DNA of 14,948 bases from Bacillota bacterium (GTDB lineage Bacteria > Bacillota > Clostridia > Acetivibrionales > DSM-1351), in NCBI GenBank assembly GCA_023417285.1, contig JAEZFR010000309.1, positions 1 to 14,948 on the forward strand, written 5' to 3'. The first letter of the stretch is position 1. The number at the start of each line of letters is the position of its first letter. This document shows, piece after piece, positions 1-7,635 of this stretch. A program made the translations under genes and the position numbers. The notes under the pieces were generated by a model. The model worked only from the letters and a program-made list of their open reading frames with translations. It was not told where the DNA came from and made no database searches.

Positions 1-1
1 C

Positions 2-640
2 GAGAAGGTTGCCCTTGGTGACACGGATATTAGTCTTCAATCCTTTAAATATATTTTTGAGTGGCTTGAGTGTACTTATATAAATGATGTAGATAAAATT
101 AAAGCAAAGCTGCTTGAGTTAATAATACTTATAATGAGGTTAGCAAACGAATACAACATAGGTGGGCAATCTGTTAATAGTATAGAAAGCATCCGCGAGC
201 TGCAAGCAATAAACAACCTATCTGAACTCAAACTTTGCTGCTCACAAAAGATTGAATTTGTCACAAAGGGTATATACGAATGCAGAGAAAAGAAGGTAAA
301 TATTTTAGTTACAAAAGCAATTTACTATATTCGAGATAACTTTAGGAAGGATATAACATTAGAAGACGTATCACAGTATGTAAACATTAGCCCTCACTAT
401 TTCAGTAAACTGTTTAAGGATGAAACAGGAGAAAACTTTATTGATTTTCTTACAAACCTTAGAATAAATTTAGCAAAGGATTTGATTAAGAGTTCCAATA
501 TGAGTGTTAAGGAGATTTGTTATGAAATAGGCTATGGTGACCCAAATTATTTTAGCAGAATATTTAAAAAGGTAGTAGGCATTACGCCAACTGAATATAG
601 AGACTGCATTATTTCAAGAGTTAAGGATGGTGTATCATGA
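2..640 (+). CDS. AraC-type response regulator (YesN-like), 3' part
   Basis: The reading frame is open from base 2, so the gene begins before the window; about 212 C-terminal residues are visible. Visible residues ~1-100 are helical and not diagnostic, like the linker of YesN-type response regulators. Residues ~103-200 form a complete AraC/XylS DNA-binding domain with two helix-turn-helix units: the first around ITLEDVSQYVNISPHYFSKL, the second around SVKEICYEIGYGDPNYFSRIF, followed by the typical ending GITPTEYRD. Any receiver domain lies outside the window, so 'response regulator' is inferred from the neighbour: the stop overlaps the start of the XylF-like sensor gene (ATGA at 637-640), implying translational coupling. 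In clostridia such regulators work with a LytS/YesM-type membrane kinase and a XylF-like sensor to activate xylFGH. A plain one-component AraC regulator is the alternative. The DNA-binding domain call is secure; the partner assignment is inference. Confidence 0.85.
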   Translation, partial: EKVALGDTDISLQSFKYIFEWLECTYINDVDKIKAKLLELIILIMRLANEYNIGGQSVNSIESIRELQAINNLSELKLCCSQKIEFVTKGIYECREKKVNILVTKAIYYIRDNFRKDITLEDVSQYVNISPHYFSKLFKDETGENFIDFLTNLRINLAKDLIKSSNMSVKEICYEIGYGDPNYFSRIFKKVVGITPTEYRDCIISRVKDGVS

Positions 641-1710
641 AAAGAAGGGTATTACAAAAAATTATATCCCTCTCCCTATTAGCCACATTGCTTTTATTAA
701 CTGCCTCATGTGGTGAAACTAATGACTTAGGGCCAAATACCATAAAAGATTCCAAAATAAAAATAGGTTTGTCTATGGCAACCCTCCGTGAAGAGCGTTG
801 GCAGAAGGATACGGATATCCTTGTTGCAAAGGCAAAAGCGAAAGGAGCAGAGGTAATAGTTCAAAATGCAAATAATAGCCAAGATGACCAGATATCTCAG
901 GTAAAATACTTGCTTGACCAAAATATAGATATACTAATGATTGTTCCCCAGGATGCGGATAAATCTATTGAGGCTGTTGAGCTTGCTAAAAAGAAAGGAA
1001 TTAAGGTTATCTGCTACGATAGATTAATTAAAAATGCAAACGTAGAATATTACATATCCTTTGACAATATTTTAGTGGGTGAGGGCATTGCCTCAACAAT
1101 TATTAAAAAGGTACCCCGTGGGAATTACCTCATAATAAATGGAGCTCCTACTGATTATAATAGCTTTATGTACAATACTGGCATCAAAAACATAATCCAG
1201 CCTTATATAGATAATGATTCAATTAAATTAATAGATGAAACCTGGGCAGAGGATTGGAGACCTGAGGACTCTTTCAAGTTTGTAGAGAAGGCTCTACAAA
1301 ACAATGAACATATTAATGCCATTATCGCAGCAAACGATAATCTCGCCGGCGCTGCGATAGAAGCCTTAGCAGAAAAACAACTTGCTGGTAGTGTCTTGGT
1401 TGGTGGTCATGATGCGGATATTTCTGGATGTCAAAGGGTTGCCGAAGGAACCCAGTATGTGACAATTTATAAACCTATTGAACAGCTAGCCACTAAGGCT
1501 ATAGATGTTGCAATTGGCCTAATAGAAAACGGAACCTATGAATCTAATAGCTTTATTAACGATGGTACATACTCTGTACCTTATGAAAAAATCACCCCCA
1601 TAATTGTTACTAAGGATAATTTGATGAATACCGTTATAAAGTCAGGGTTTCATCGCATGGAGGACGTCTACCTAAATGTTCCTAAGTCCCAGTGGCCAAC
1701 TTTAAATTAG
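637..1710 (+). CDS. XylF-like sugar-binding lipoprotein, probable sensor (XylFII type)
   Basis: 357-residue extracytoplasmic sugar-binding protein of the XylF/RbsB class (type I periplasmic-binding fold). Residues 1-24 are a basic, hydrophobic signal ending in TASC, so Cys25 is a possible lipid anchor; the -3 Thr makes the lipobox weak, and an uncleaved membrane anchor is possible. The mature part aligns with E. coli XylF throughout: IKIGLSMATLREERWQKD (41-58), CYDRLI (126-131), YYISFDN, AANDNL and GHDAD. Positions that I recall as sugar contacts in XylF are kept: Arg54, Asp128, Arg129, Asp173, Asn175, Trp207, Asn233, Asp259, Lys279. The start is fixed by the ATGA overlap with the regulator and an AAGGA site at 623-627. 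It is cut off from the transporter operon by a terminator, and a second XylF follows, so a sensing role beside the regulator is more likely than transport. Function as sensor is inference; family is firm. Confidence 0.88.
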   Translation: MKRRVLQKIISLSLLATLLLLTASCGETNDLGPNTIKDSKIKIGLSMATLREERWQKDTDILVAKAKAKGAEVIVQNANNSQDDQISQVKYLLDQNIDILMIVPQDADKSIEAVELAKKKGIKVICYDRLIKNANVEYYISFDNILVGEGIASTIIKKVPRGNYLIINGAPTDYNSFMYNTGIKNIIQPYIDNDSIKLIDETWAEDWRPEDSFKFVEKALQNNEHINAIIAANDNLAGAAIEALAEKQLAGSVLVGGHDADISGCQRVAEGTQYVTIYKPIEQLATKAIDVAIGLIENGTYESNSFINDGTYSVPYEKITPIIVTKDNLMNTVIKSGFHRMEDVYLNVPKSQWPTLN

Positions 1711-1732
1711 ATATCTTACCTTTTTTAATAAT

Positions 1733-1766
1733 AAAAATATGCTATCTTTTGGTAGCATATTTTTTT
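1733..1766 (+). terminator. Rho-independent terminator after the sensor gene
   Basis: A perfect 12-bp stem AAAAATATGCTA (1733-1744) / TAGCATATTTTT (1753-1764), extended inward by a T-G and a C-G pair around a TTTT loop, runs into seven T residues (1760-1766). It lies 22 bases after the stop and separates the regulator/sensor unit from the transporter operon. The matching A run upstream could let it work on the other strand too, but no gene faces it there. Confidence 0.85.
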
Positions 1767-1807
1767 ATACAGCAAATTAAGTAAGACGTTAGTAATTACC
1801 TCTAGCG

Positions 1808-1839
1808 ACAACAGTTGTTCACAAATTGTATTCTATAAA
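1808..1839 (+). promoter_or_regulatory. Candidate activated promoter of xylFGH with small palindromes
   Basis: TATAAA at 1834-1839 is the best -10 candidate upstream of xylF. No good -35 lies 16-18 bases before it. Instead the -35 region overlaps the palindrome ACAAC-A-GTTGT (1808-1818), followed by a second one, ACAA-A-TTGT (1821-1829). A poor -35 covered by a symmetric site is what an activator-dependent promoter would show, and the AraC-type regulator encoded upstream is the obvious candidate. This reading is inferred from pattern only. Confidence 0.4.
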
Positions 1840-1879
1840 TGTAAGTAAATAACAATTTTTTTAAGGGAGGAATTGTATT

Positions 1880-2950
1880 ATGAAGAGATCTCATCGTTTG
1901 GCAGCATTGGCGTTGGCAGGAGTAATGTCAATATCATTGTTTGCAGGTTGTGGTAACTCAAGTAGCTCAGATAGCTCTAGTGCTGACAGTTCTGTCGCTC
2001 CTAGCTCTACAGCATCATCAAAGATTAAGATTGGTCTTTCTCTACCAACTCAACAGGAAGAAAGATGGGTTAGAGACAAAGCTGCAATGGAAGAAGCAGC
2101 AAAAGCAGCTGGCGCAGAAATAGCTGTTCAGATTGCAAACATGGACGCTGCAAAACAGGATTCACAGTGTGAAAATCTATTGTCACAGGGAATAAACGTA
2201 CTAATTCTTGCTCCACACGATGCAACTGCATCAGCTTCAATTGTTGATAAAGCTCACAAGGCTGGTGTAAAGGTTATTTCCTACGACAGATTGGTTATGG
2301 GTACTGATGTAGACGTATATATGTCCTTTGACAATGTTAAAGTTGGTGAAATACAAGGTAAGTGGTTCACTGATAACCTTCCAAAGGGTAACATAGTATG
2401 GTTGTCAGGTTCACCAACAGATAACAACGCAAAGCTCTTCAAGCAGGGCGCAGCTAAGTATTTGCAGCCAAAGATTGACAGCGGAGATTACAAGGTTGTT
2501 ATGGAACAGCCAGTTGTTGACTGGAAGCCAGACAACGCGCTGAAGTTAATGGAAAATGCTCTTACAGCTAACAAGAATGATATCCAGGGTGTATTAGCTC
2601 CTAATGATGGTACTGCTGGTGGATGTATTCAGGCTTTAGCAGCACAAGGTTTAGCAGGCAAGGTGCCAATAACTGGTCAGGATGCAGAGCTCGCAGCTGC
2701 AAAGAGAATAGTTGAAGGTACTCAGGGAATGACAGTTTATAAGGATACTAGAGAGCTTGGTAAAGCAGCTGTAGCAGCAGCTATCAAGATGGCTAAGGGT
2801 GAAGACCCAGGCGCAGACCAGAAGGTAAACAATAACAAGATAGACGTTCCTTCCATCCTTCTCACTCCAGTAGCAGTTGATAAGACTAATATTGACAAGA
2901 TTCTTATCGATGGCGGTTACCTGAAGAAGGAAGATGTTTACGGAAAGTAA
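1880..2950 (+). CDS. xylF: D-xylose-type ABC transporter substrate-binding lipoprotein
   Basis: 356-residue lipoprotein that captures a monosaccharide outside the cell and delivers it to XylGH. Signal peptide 1-23 ends in FAGC, giving lipid-modified Cys24; a Ser-rich tether (26-47) links it to the binding domain. The domain matches XylF: KIKIGLSLPTQQEERW (48-63), SYDRLV (134-139), SFDNVKVGE, SPTDNNAK (178-185), PNDGTAGG, GQDAE (266-270). Recalled XylF sugar-contact positions are kept (Arg62, Asp136, Arg137, Asp181, Asn183, Trp215, Asn242, Asp268, Lys288), while one nearby Trp of E. coli XylF (Trp165) is Pro211 here and YKP is YKD. Translation starts from a strong site AGGGAGG (1864-1870) nine bases before ATG. 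Its codons look more GC- and G-ending than the sensor paralogue, consistent with high expression. D-xylose is the family default; glucose or another pentose/hexose is possible. Confidence 0.92.
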   Translation: MKRSHRLAALALAGVMSISLFAGCGNSSSSDSSSADSSVAPSSTASSKIKIGLSLPTQQEERWVRDKAAMEEAAKAAGAEIAVQIANMDAAKQDSQCENLLSQGINVLILAPHDATASASIVDKAHKAGVKVISYDRLVMGTDVDVYMSFDNVKVGEIQGKWFTDNLPKGNIVWLSGSPTDNNAKLFKQGAAKYLQPKIDSGDYKVVMEQPVVDWKPDNALKLMENALTANKNDIQGVLAPNDGTAGGCIQALAAQGLAGKVPITGQDAELAAAKRIVEGTQGMTVYKDTRELGKAAVAAAIKMAKGEDPGADQKVNNNKIDVPSILLTPVAVDKTNIDKILIDGGYLKKEDVYGK

Positions 2951-2973
2951 TATTTACATAGTAAAAAAACAGT

Positions 2974-3005
2974 ATAGGGGAATGGCACTAGTGTTATTCC
3001 CCTAT
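2974..3005 (+). other. Intercistronic hairpin between xylF and xylG
   Basis: A perfect 10-bp stem ATAGGGGAAT (2974-2983) / ATTCCCCTAT (2996-3005), with inner G-T, G-T, C-G and A-T pairs, stands 7 bases before the xylG ribosome-binding site. It is followed on the + strand only by the mixed tract TTTACTTT, so it would be a leaky terminator or an mRNA 3'-end stabiliser. Either would keep the binding protein in excess over the ATPase and permease, as is usual for such importers. On the - strand it would be followed by seven T, but no gene needs that. Confidence 0.7.
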
Positions 3006-3027
3006 TTACTTTAAAGGTGGAATAATT

Positions 3028-4545
3028 ATGAGTGAATATATTTTGGAAATGAACAATATCACCAAAGAATTCCCTGGAGTTAAAGCATTGGACAACGTCA
3101 CATTTAAAGTAAAGAAGGGCGAAATTCATGCCTTATGCGGTGAGAATGGAGCTGGTAAGTCCACTTTGATGAAGGTCTTGAGTGGTGTTTATCCTGCTGG
3201 TACTTATACGGGGGATATATTGCTAAACGGTCAGCAGCAGCATTATAGTAGCATAAAAGATAGTGAGCATGCTGGTATAGCAATTATTTATCAAGAGCTT
3301 GCTTTAGTTAAGCAAATGAGCATATGTGAAAACATATTTCTTGGCAATGAAAAGGTTCGTAGGGGTTTTATTAACTGGGACGAGTCATATGTAGAGACTC
3401 AAAAGGTTCTCAAAGAAGTAAGATTAAATCTAAATCCACTTACCAAGGTATCAAATCTTGGTATTGGTCAGCAGCAACTTGTAGAAATAGCAAAGGCAAT
3501 TGCAAAAAATGCTGAGGTTCTTATTTTGGATGAACCATCAGCGGCACTTACCGAATCCGAAACGGAAAATCTGTTACAGATATTGAATGAACTTAAGTCA
3601 AAGGGTGTAACATGTATATATATTTCTCACAAATTAAATGAGGTATTTGCTATCGCTGACACAATTACTATTCTAAGAGATGGTAAAACCATTTGTACAG
3701 AAAACAAAAATGATATAACAGAAAATATAGTCATATCCAAAATGGTAGGTAGAGAATTAACTCAGCGTTTTCCCCGTAAAGCCCATACTCCAGGCGAAGT
3801 CGTTATGGAGGTTTCAAACTGGACTGTTTACAATCCTCTACTTCCAGACCAAAAGTTAATTGACAATGTGAGCTTCTGCATAAGAAAGGGAGAAATACTG
3901 GGTCTTGCAGGTCTTATGGGTGCAGGAAGAACCGAACTTTGTATGAGTATATTTGGTGCTTTTGGTCTGAATGTGTCGGGCGAAATTAAGCTTGATAATA
4001 AGACGATTCATATCAAGAATCCTAAGAAAGCCATAAAGCATGGTATTAGCTATGTATCTGAAGATAGAAAGCGTTATGGACTTGTACTAGGAATGGACAT
4101 AAAGAACAATTCCACATTATCAAGCCTTGAGGCTATGTCCAAACTATCCCTCATAAATGGCAATGAAGCAATTAAGCGAACCAATCAGTATGTTGAAGAT
4201 CTACGTATAAAAACTCCCTCTATAGAGCAAAAGTGCGGTAATTTAAGTGGTGGAAATCAACAGAAGGTGGTTCTAGCAAAATGGCTGCTAACAAAGCCAA
4301 AAGTCCTTATACTGGACGAACCCACAAGAGGCATAGACGTTGGAGCAAAATTTGAGATATACAATATTATGAACAAATTGGTTGATGAAGGCGTTTGTAT
4401 TATAATGATATCTTCTGAATTACCCGAAGTGCTCGGAATGAGTGACAGAATCCTCGTAATGCATGAGGGCAAGCTTACAAAGGACTTTTGTTGGCAGGAT
4501 GCCACACAGGAAAATATATTAACTTATGCGACTGGAGGAATGTAA
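3028..4545 (+). CDS. xylG: Sugar ABC transporter double ATPase, CUT2 family
   Basis: 505-residue cytoplasmic protein with two fused nucleotide-binding domains, the XylG/MglA/RbsA arrangement and usual length, which powers import through XylH. Domain 1: Walker A GENGAGKST (38-46), signature LGIGQQQ (144-150), Walker B LILDEP with Asp168-Glu169. Domain 2: a Walker-A-like loop GLMGAGRTE (295-303) with Arg301 in place of the Lys, signature LSGGNQQK (406-413), Walker B LILDEP with Asp430-Glu431. The Arg in the second loop is normal for this family, whose second site is degenerate. ATG is preceded by AAAGGTGG (3013-3020) at seven bases. It lies 77 bases after xylF, with a hairpin between, and is coupled to xylH: its last codons contain the xylH ribosome-binding site. 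ATPase role is certain; xylose specificity follows only from neighbours. Confidence 0.95.
   Translation: MSEYILEMNNITKEFPGVKALDNVTFKVKKGEIHALCGENGAGKSTLMKVLSGVYPAGTYTGDILLNGQQQHYSSIKDSEHAGIAIIYQELALVKQMSICENIFLGNEKVRRGFINWDESYVETQKVLKEVRLNLNPLTKVSNLGIGQQQLVEIAKAIAKNAEVLILDEPSAALTESETENLLQILNELKSKGVTCIYISHKLNEVFAIADTITILRDGKTICTENKNDITENIVISKMVGRELTQRFPRKAHTPGEVVMEVSNWTVYNPLLPDQKLIDNVSFCIRKGEILGLAGLMGAGRTELCMSIFGAFGLNVSGEIKLDNKTIHIKNPKKAIKHGISYVSEDRKRYGLVLGMDIKNNSTLSSLEAMSKLSLINGNEAIKRTNQYVEDLRIKTPSIEQKCGNLSGGNQQKVVLAKWLLTKPKVLILDEPTRGIDVGAKFEIYNIMNKLVDEGVCIIMISSELPEVLGMSDRILVMHEGKLTKDFCWQDATQENILTYATGGM
4534..4540 (+). promoter_or_regulatory. Ribosome-binding site that fixes the xylH start
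   Basis: GGAGGAA at 4534-4540 lies inside the last codons of xylG and six bases before ATG 4547. A longer reading from ATG 4526 would overlap xylG by 20 bases and has no such site in front of it, so 4547 is the start to use. Confidence 0.8.
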
Positions 4546-4546
4546 T

Positions 4547-5776
4547 ATGGGTAATGCACAAATTAATGTAGCAGCTGAGGAAAATAAAAATGCATTGATA
4601 AGCTCAAAATCAGTCAAACAGATATTGATAGGCGGTCTTAAGGGCAATATTCGTCAGTATGCTATGATATTAGCCCTATTGGTAATATGGGCATTTTTTT
4701 CAATAGTAACTGGTGGCATTTTTATAACCGCTAGAAATTTATCAAATCTATTTTTACAATGTGCATCAACAGCCATTGTTGCTTGTGGTATGGTTCTTGT
4801 AATGGTGGCAGGTCATATCGACCTTTCAGCAGGTTCCTTTGTTGGAGTAACAGGTGCTATATCTGCAGTATTAATGGTTAATCAAGGTATGAGTACTGTT
4901 GAGGCAATAGCGATTACCCTTGCTATCGGTCTTTTATTTGGTGTTTGGCAGGGCTTTTGGATTTCTTACGGTAAGGTTCCAGCCTTTATAGTAACACTCG
5001 CTGGATTTCTTGCTTTCAGAGGTGGTGTAATAGCAATTACAGGTGGAAACTCTGTCGGACCCATGAACAACTCATTTAAGGCGATTGGACAGGGCTATCT
5101 ACCAAAAATTAACGAGAGCTTTGCATTCAACGATACAAGTGTATTAGTAGGACTATTTTTTATCGTATGCTTCCTTATTATGACCATCAATAAACGTCGT
5201 TCAAGGATAAAATACGGTTTTGAAGTTCTTCCGATGTCCCTTGAAATTGGTAAAATGGTTGGTGGTTCGATTCTAATAGCTTTAGTAATAGGAATTATGG
5301 CTAGTTATATGGGTATCCCTTATGCAATTCTATTATTGATTGGAATAATAGTTGTATTCACTATAATTGCTGAAAAAACTACCTTTGGAAGATATGTCTA
5401 TGCCATTGGTGGTAACAAAGAAGCTGCAAAGCTTTCTGGTATCAATATTAATAAGGTTACACTGGGTATCTTCGTATTAATGGGTCTTTTATCAACTATT
5501 GCAGGTATAGTTTATACAGCTAGACTTAACGCGTCAACGGGTTCTGCTGGTGTTAACATGGAACTTGATGCCATTGCATCTGCTGTTATTGGCGGCACTA
5601 GTACACTTGGTGGCTCGGGTACAATATATGGCTGTATCATTGGTGCTCTTGTTATGGGTAGCCTTGATAATGGTATGAGTTTGATGAATGCTGATGTTGC
5701 AGCACAGTATATAGTAAAAGGATTAATACTATTGTTGGCAGTTTGGTTTGATATGAATTTCAGCAAGAAATCCTAA
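4547..5776 (+). CDS. xylH: Xylose-type ABC transporter permease
   Basis: 409-residue polytopic membrane protein of the CUT2 permease family that forms the channel used with XylF and XylG. After a polar cytoplasmic N-terminus (~1-35) the sequence is a series of hydrophobic segments, about ten in all. Family hallmarks shared with E. coli XylH are visible: TARNLSNLFLQ, AGHIDLSAGS, KVPAFIVTLAGFLAFRGG, FGRYVYAIGGNKEAAKLSGI, ELDAIASAVIGGTSTLGG, and the C-terminal SLDNGMSLM followed by QYIVKGLILLLAVWFD. These place it with XylH rather than RbsC or MglC. The start follows GGAGGAA in the end of xylG; only one base separates the xylG stop from this ATG, so the two subunits are translationally coupled. 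Nothing looks broken. The sugar carried is taken from homology to XylH. Confidence 0.94.
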   Translation: MGNAQINVAAEENKNALISSKSVKQILIGGLKGNIRQYAMILALLVIWAFFSIVTGGIFITARNLSNLFLQCASTAIVACGMVLVMVAGHIDLSAGSFVGVTGAISAVLMVNQGMSTVEAIAITLAIGLLFGVWQGFWISYGKVPAFIVTLAGFLAFRGGVIAITGGNSVGPMNNSFKAIGQGYLPKINESFAFNDTSVLVGLFFIVCFLIMTINKRRSRIKYGFEVLPMSLEIGKMVGGSILIALVIGIMASYMGIPYAILLLIGIIVVFTIIAEKTTFGRYVYAIGGNKEAAKLSGININKVTLGIFVLMGLLSTIAGIVYTARLNASTGSAGVNMELDAIASAVIGGTSTLGGSGTIYGCIIGALVMGSLDNGMSLMNADVAAQYIVKGLILLLAVWFDMNFSKKS

Positions 5777-5809
5777 ACTGAGGTTAGATTACTTTGATAA
5801 CTTAAGCAC

Positions 5810-5832
5810 GGGCTGCCATATACCGGCAGCCC
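5810..5832 (+). other. GC-rich hairpin after xylH, no T run
   Basis: GGGCTGCC (5810-5817) pairs perfectly with GGCAGCCC (5825-5832) around a seven-base loop, in an otherwise AT-rich gap 33 bases after the xylH stop. No T tract follows on either strand, so it is not a standard terminator; it may mark the mRNA 3' end or be a processing point between xylH and the chemoreceptor gene. Confidence 0.6.
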
Positions 5833-5866
5833 AATATAAGCTAGTAGCTACGAAAACAGATTAAAG

Positions 5867-5872
5867 TATAAT
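5867..5872 (+). promoter_or_regulatory. Possible -10 box for the chemoreceptor gene
   Basis: A perfect TATAAT lies 26 bases before the ATG at 5898. No convincing -35 is found at 16-18 bases upstream, and no flagellar sigma (TAAA...GCCGATA) pattern is seen. It may be a weak or activated promoter; read-through from xylFGH is the alternative. Confidence 0.35.
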
Positions 5873-5897
5873 TTACTTAACTAAAAGGAGGGGCAAT

Positions 5898-7589
5898 ATG
5901 AAAAGTAAAAAGAGTATAACCTTTAGTATTAGGTTTAAACTTTTGGCATGCCTCTTCCCAACTATAATAGCGCTTATTATTGTAAACATTGTTGGGCAGT
6001 TGGTTTACGTCAAAAATATGGATAAATACACAGGCCTAATCAATAACATGTCCATTGAAAATAAAATTGTTAATTCATCCTTAGAGGCATTAGAGTCAGC
6101 TAGAAATATAATGTCTAATCCAAATGATAGTAATAGTATAGAAAAGCTTACCACTTTTAAAAATGATACTATTTCCAATTTAGCTACTATTCATAGCAAT
6201 GCATATCCCGCAACCAAACCTGCCGCAGAAGCCTTTTCAAATACAGTAAACAAGTTTATATCAGAAGCGGACACTTTGCTTAATTATAGTAAGTCAGGAG
6301 ATGTATCTATAGCGGCTAGTTACGAATCTATGGCTAGATACGCTGATTATATAAAAGAAAATTTCTCAACACTAATTCTGTCGGAATTAGAAAATAGCAA
6401 ATCAGTTAAAGATGACATCGACAAGAGCTATACAAAAACATTGTTTATATCAATAGTTCTTTTAATAATAATTATAATTCTAGGAACCATTCTTGTTTTG
6501 CTCGTTGCTCACAGCATTGTAAAGCCTCTTAATAAGCTCATTAATGTCAGTGAAAAAATATCACACGGTGACCTTTCCTCAGATGAGCAATACCGTACTG
6601 GCAGGGATGAGATATCTACTCTTTCAAATGCATTTTACTCAATGCAAGCGTTTCTTAAAGATATAATAGGAATAATTTCTGCAAATGCTACTAGTATATC
6701 CTCAACCTTTAATACCCTGCAAAGCATATCTACTGCATCTCTTCAGGCAAACAAGGAGCTAGCTTCTGTTGTAGATGGAAATGCTATAAATGCAGATAAT
6801 CAAGCAGTTGTAATAAATGGAGTAATAAACTCTGTAAGTACTGTAAACGAATCCTTACGCACCATATTTGATGACACAAGCAAAGTAGTGTCGAGTGCCA
6901 GGGTAGCCCTAGACAAAGCAATAATAGGAGAAGAAAAGCTTAAGATGGTTATTGAACATACTCAAAGCGTAAGTAAGGAGATGTCAGACCTCAATATCAC
7001 TACCGACGGGTTACAAACTTATTCGGTAAAAATAGGTAAAATAGTAAACATTATTAACGCAATTTCTGAGCAGACAAATCTTCTTGCACTTAATGCAGCT
7101 ATTGAGGCTGCACGTGCAGGCGAAGCGGGAAAAAGCTTTTCGGTTGTTGCTGATGAAGTAAAGAAGCTAGCAAACCAATCAAAAGAGTCTTCAAACGAAA
7201 TTTCAGTATTGATTAAACAGATACAGTCTCAAATACATGAAATGAAAATGGGCACTACTCGTAGTTCAAATGCTATATTACAAACTACAGAAATCATAGA
7301 TGAGGAGAAGCTTGCCTTCAATGATATAATTTTATCTAATTCTCTTGTAAATCAGCAAGTTCTTAGTATAAATGAACAATTAACATCTGTTAAAACAAAA
7401 GTAGACCATATAAATAAGTCAAACGATACCCTATCTGGCATGACAACCGCTCTAGCAAGTAGTTCGACTCAAGCCCAAGCAGCTATTGAACAACAGCTTG
7501 CAGCCAATGAAGATGTTGTAAACTGTACATCTAAACTCAATGAAATGTCAAAAAACTTTGATGACATAATTAGAAAATTCCAGTTGTAA
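5898..7589 (+). CDS. Methyl-accepting chemotaxis protein
   Basis: 563-residue membrane chemoreceptor. Layout: short basic cytoplasmic N-terminus, TM1 (~13-38), an external helical sensor region (~39-178) of about 140 residues, TM2 (~181-204), HAMP domain (~205-258, including KPLNKLINVSEKISHGDL), then a long coiled-coil signalling region. The hairpin tip that contacts CheA/CheW is intact: ISEQTNLLALNAAIEAARAG (about 389-408), continuing to FSVVADEVKKLA. No CheR-docking pentapeptide ends the protein. ATG follows AAGGAGG (5885-5891) at six bases. It lies 121 bases after xylH on the same strand and is closed by a strong terminator, so it may share expression with the importer. A role in taxis toward the imported sugar, through direct binding or through loaded XylF, is inferred from location only. 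The external region matches no ligand-binding domain I can name beyond a four-helix-bundle look. Confidence 0.95.
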   Translation: MKSKKSITFSIRFKLLACLFPTIIALIIVNIVGQLVYVKNMDKYTGLINNMSIENKIVNSSLEALESARNIMSNPNDSNSIEKLTTFKNDTISNLATIHSNAYPATKPAAEAFSNTVNKFISEADTLLNYSKSGDVSIAASYESMARYADYIKENFSTLILSELENSKSVKDDIDKSYTKTLFISIVLLIIIIILGTILVLLVAHSIVKPLNKLINVSEKISHGDLSSDEQYRTGRDEISTLSNAFYSMQAFLKDIIGIISANATSISSTFNTLQSISTASLQANKELASVVDGNAINADNQAVVINGVINSVSTVNESLRTIFDDTSKVVSSARVALDKAIIGEEKLKMVIEHTQSVSKEMSDLNITTDGLQTYSVKIGKIVNIINAISEQTNLLALNAAIEAARAGEAGKSFSVVADEVKKLANQSKESSNEISVLIKQIQSQIHEMKMGTTRSSNAILQTTEIIDEEKLAFNDIILSNSLVNQQVLSINEQLTSVKTKVDHINKSNDTLSGMTTALASSSTQAQAAIEQQLAANEDVVNCTSKLNEMSKNFDDIIRKFQL

Positions 7590-7614
7590 AACTTGCAATA
7601 AATGAGCTCCTTAA

Positions 7615-7631
7615 TCTGGTGTTACACCAGA
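7615..7631. repeat. Short perfect palindrome after the chemoreceptor gene
   Basis: TCTGGTG-TTA-CACCAGA forms a 7-bp stem with a three-base loop, immediately ahead of the terminator at 7636-7670. In RNA it would stack as a first hairpin before the terminator; as DNA it could be a protein site. No T run of its own follows. Confidence 0.55.
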
Positions 7632-7635
7632 ACTC

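Noticed and set aside
76..264. Minus-strand open frame near the window start
   Set aside because: It is antisense to the regulator frame, with no start signal or recognisable product.
4526..4546. Longer N-terminus for XylH from ATG 4526
   Set aside because: It would overlap xylG by 20 bases without a ribosome-binding site, while ATG 4547 has GGAGGAA at ideal distance.
5973..5987. Catabolite-response-like stretch TGTAAACATTGT in the chemoreceptor gene
   Set aside because: It lacks the central CG and lies within coding sequence; similarity is too weak.
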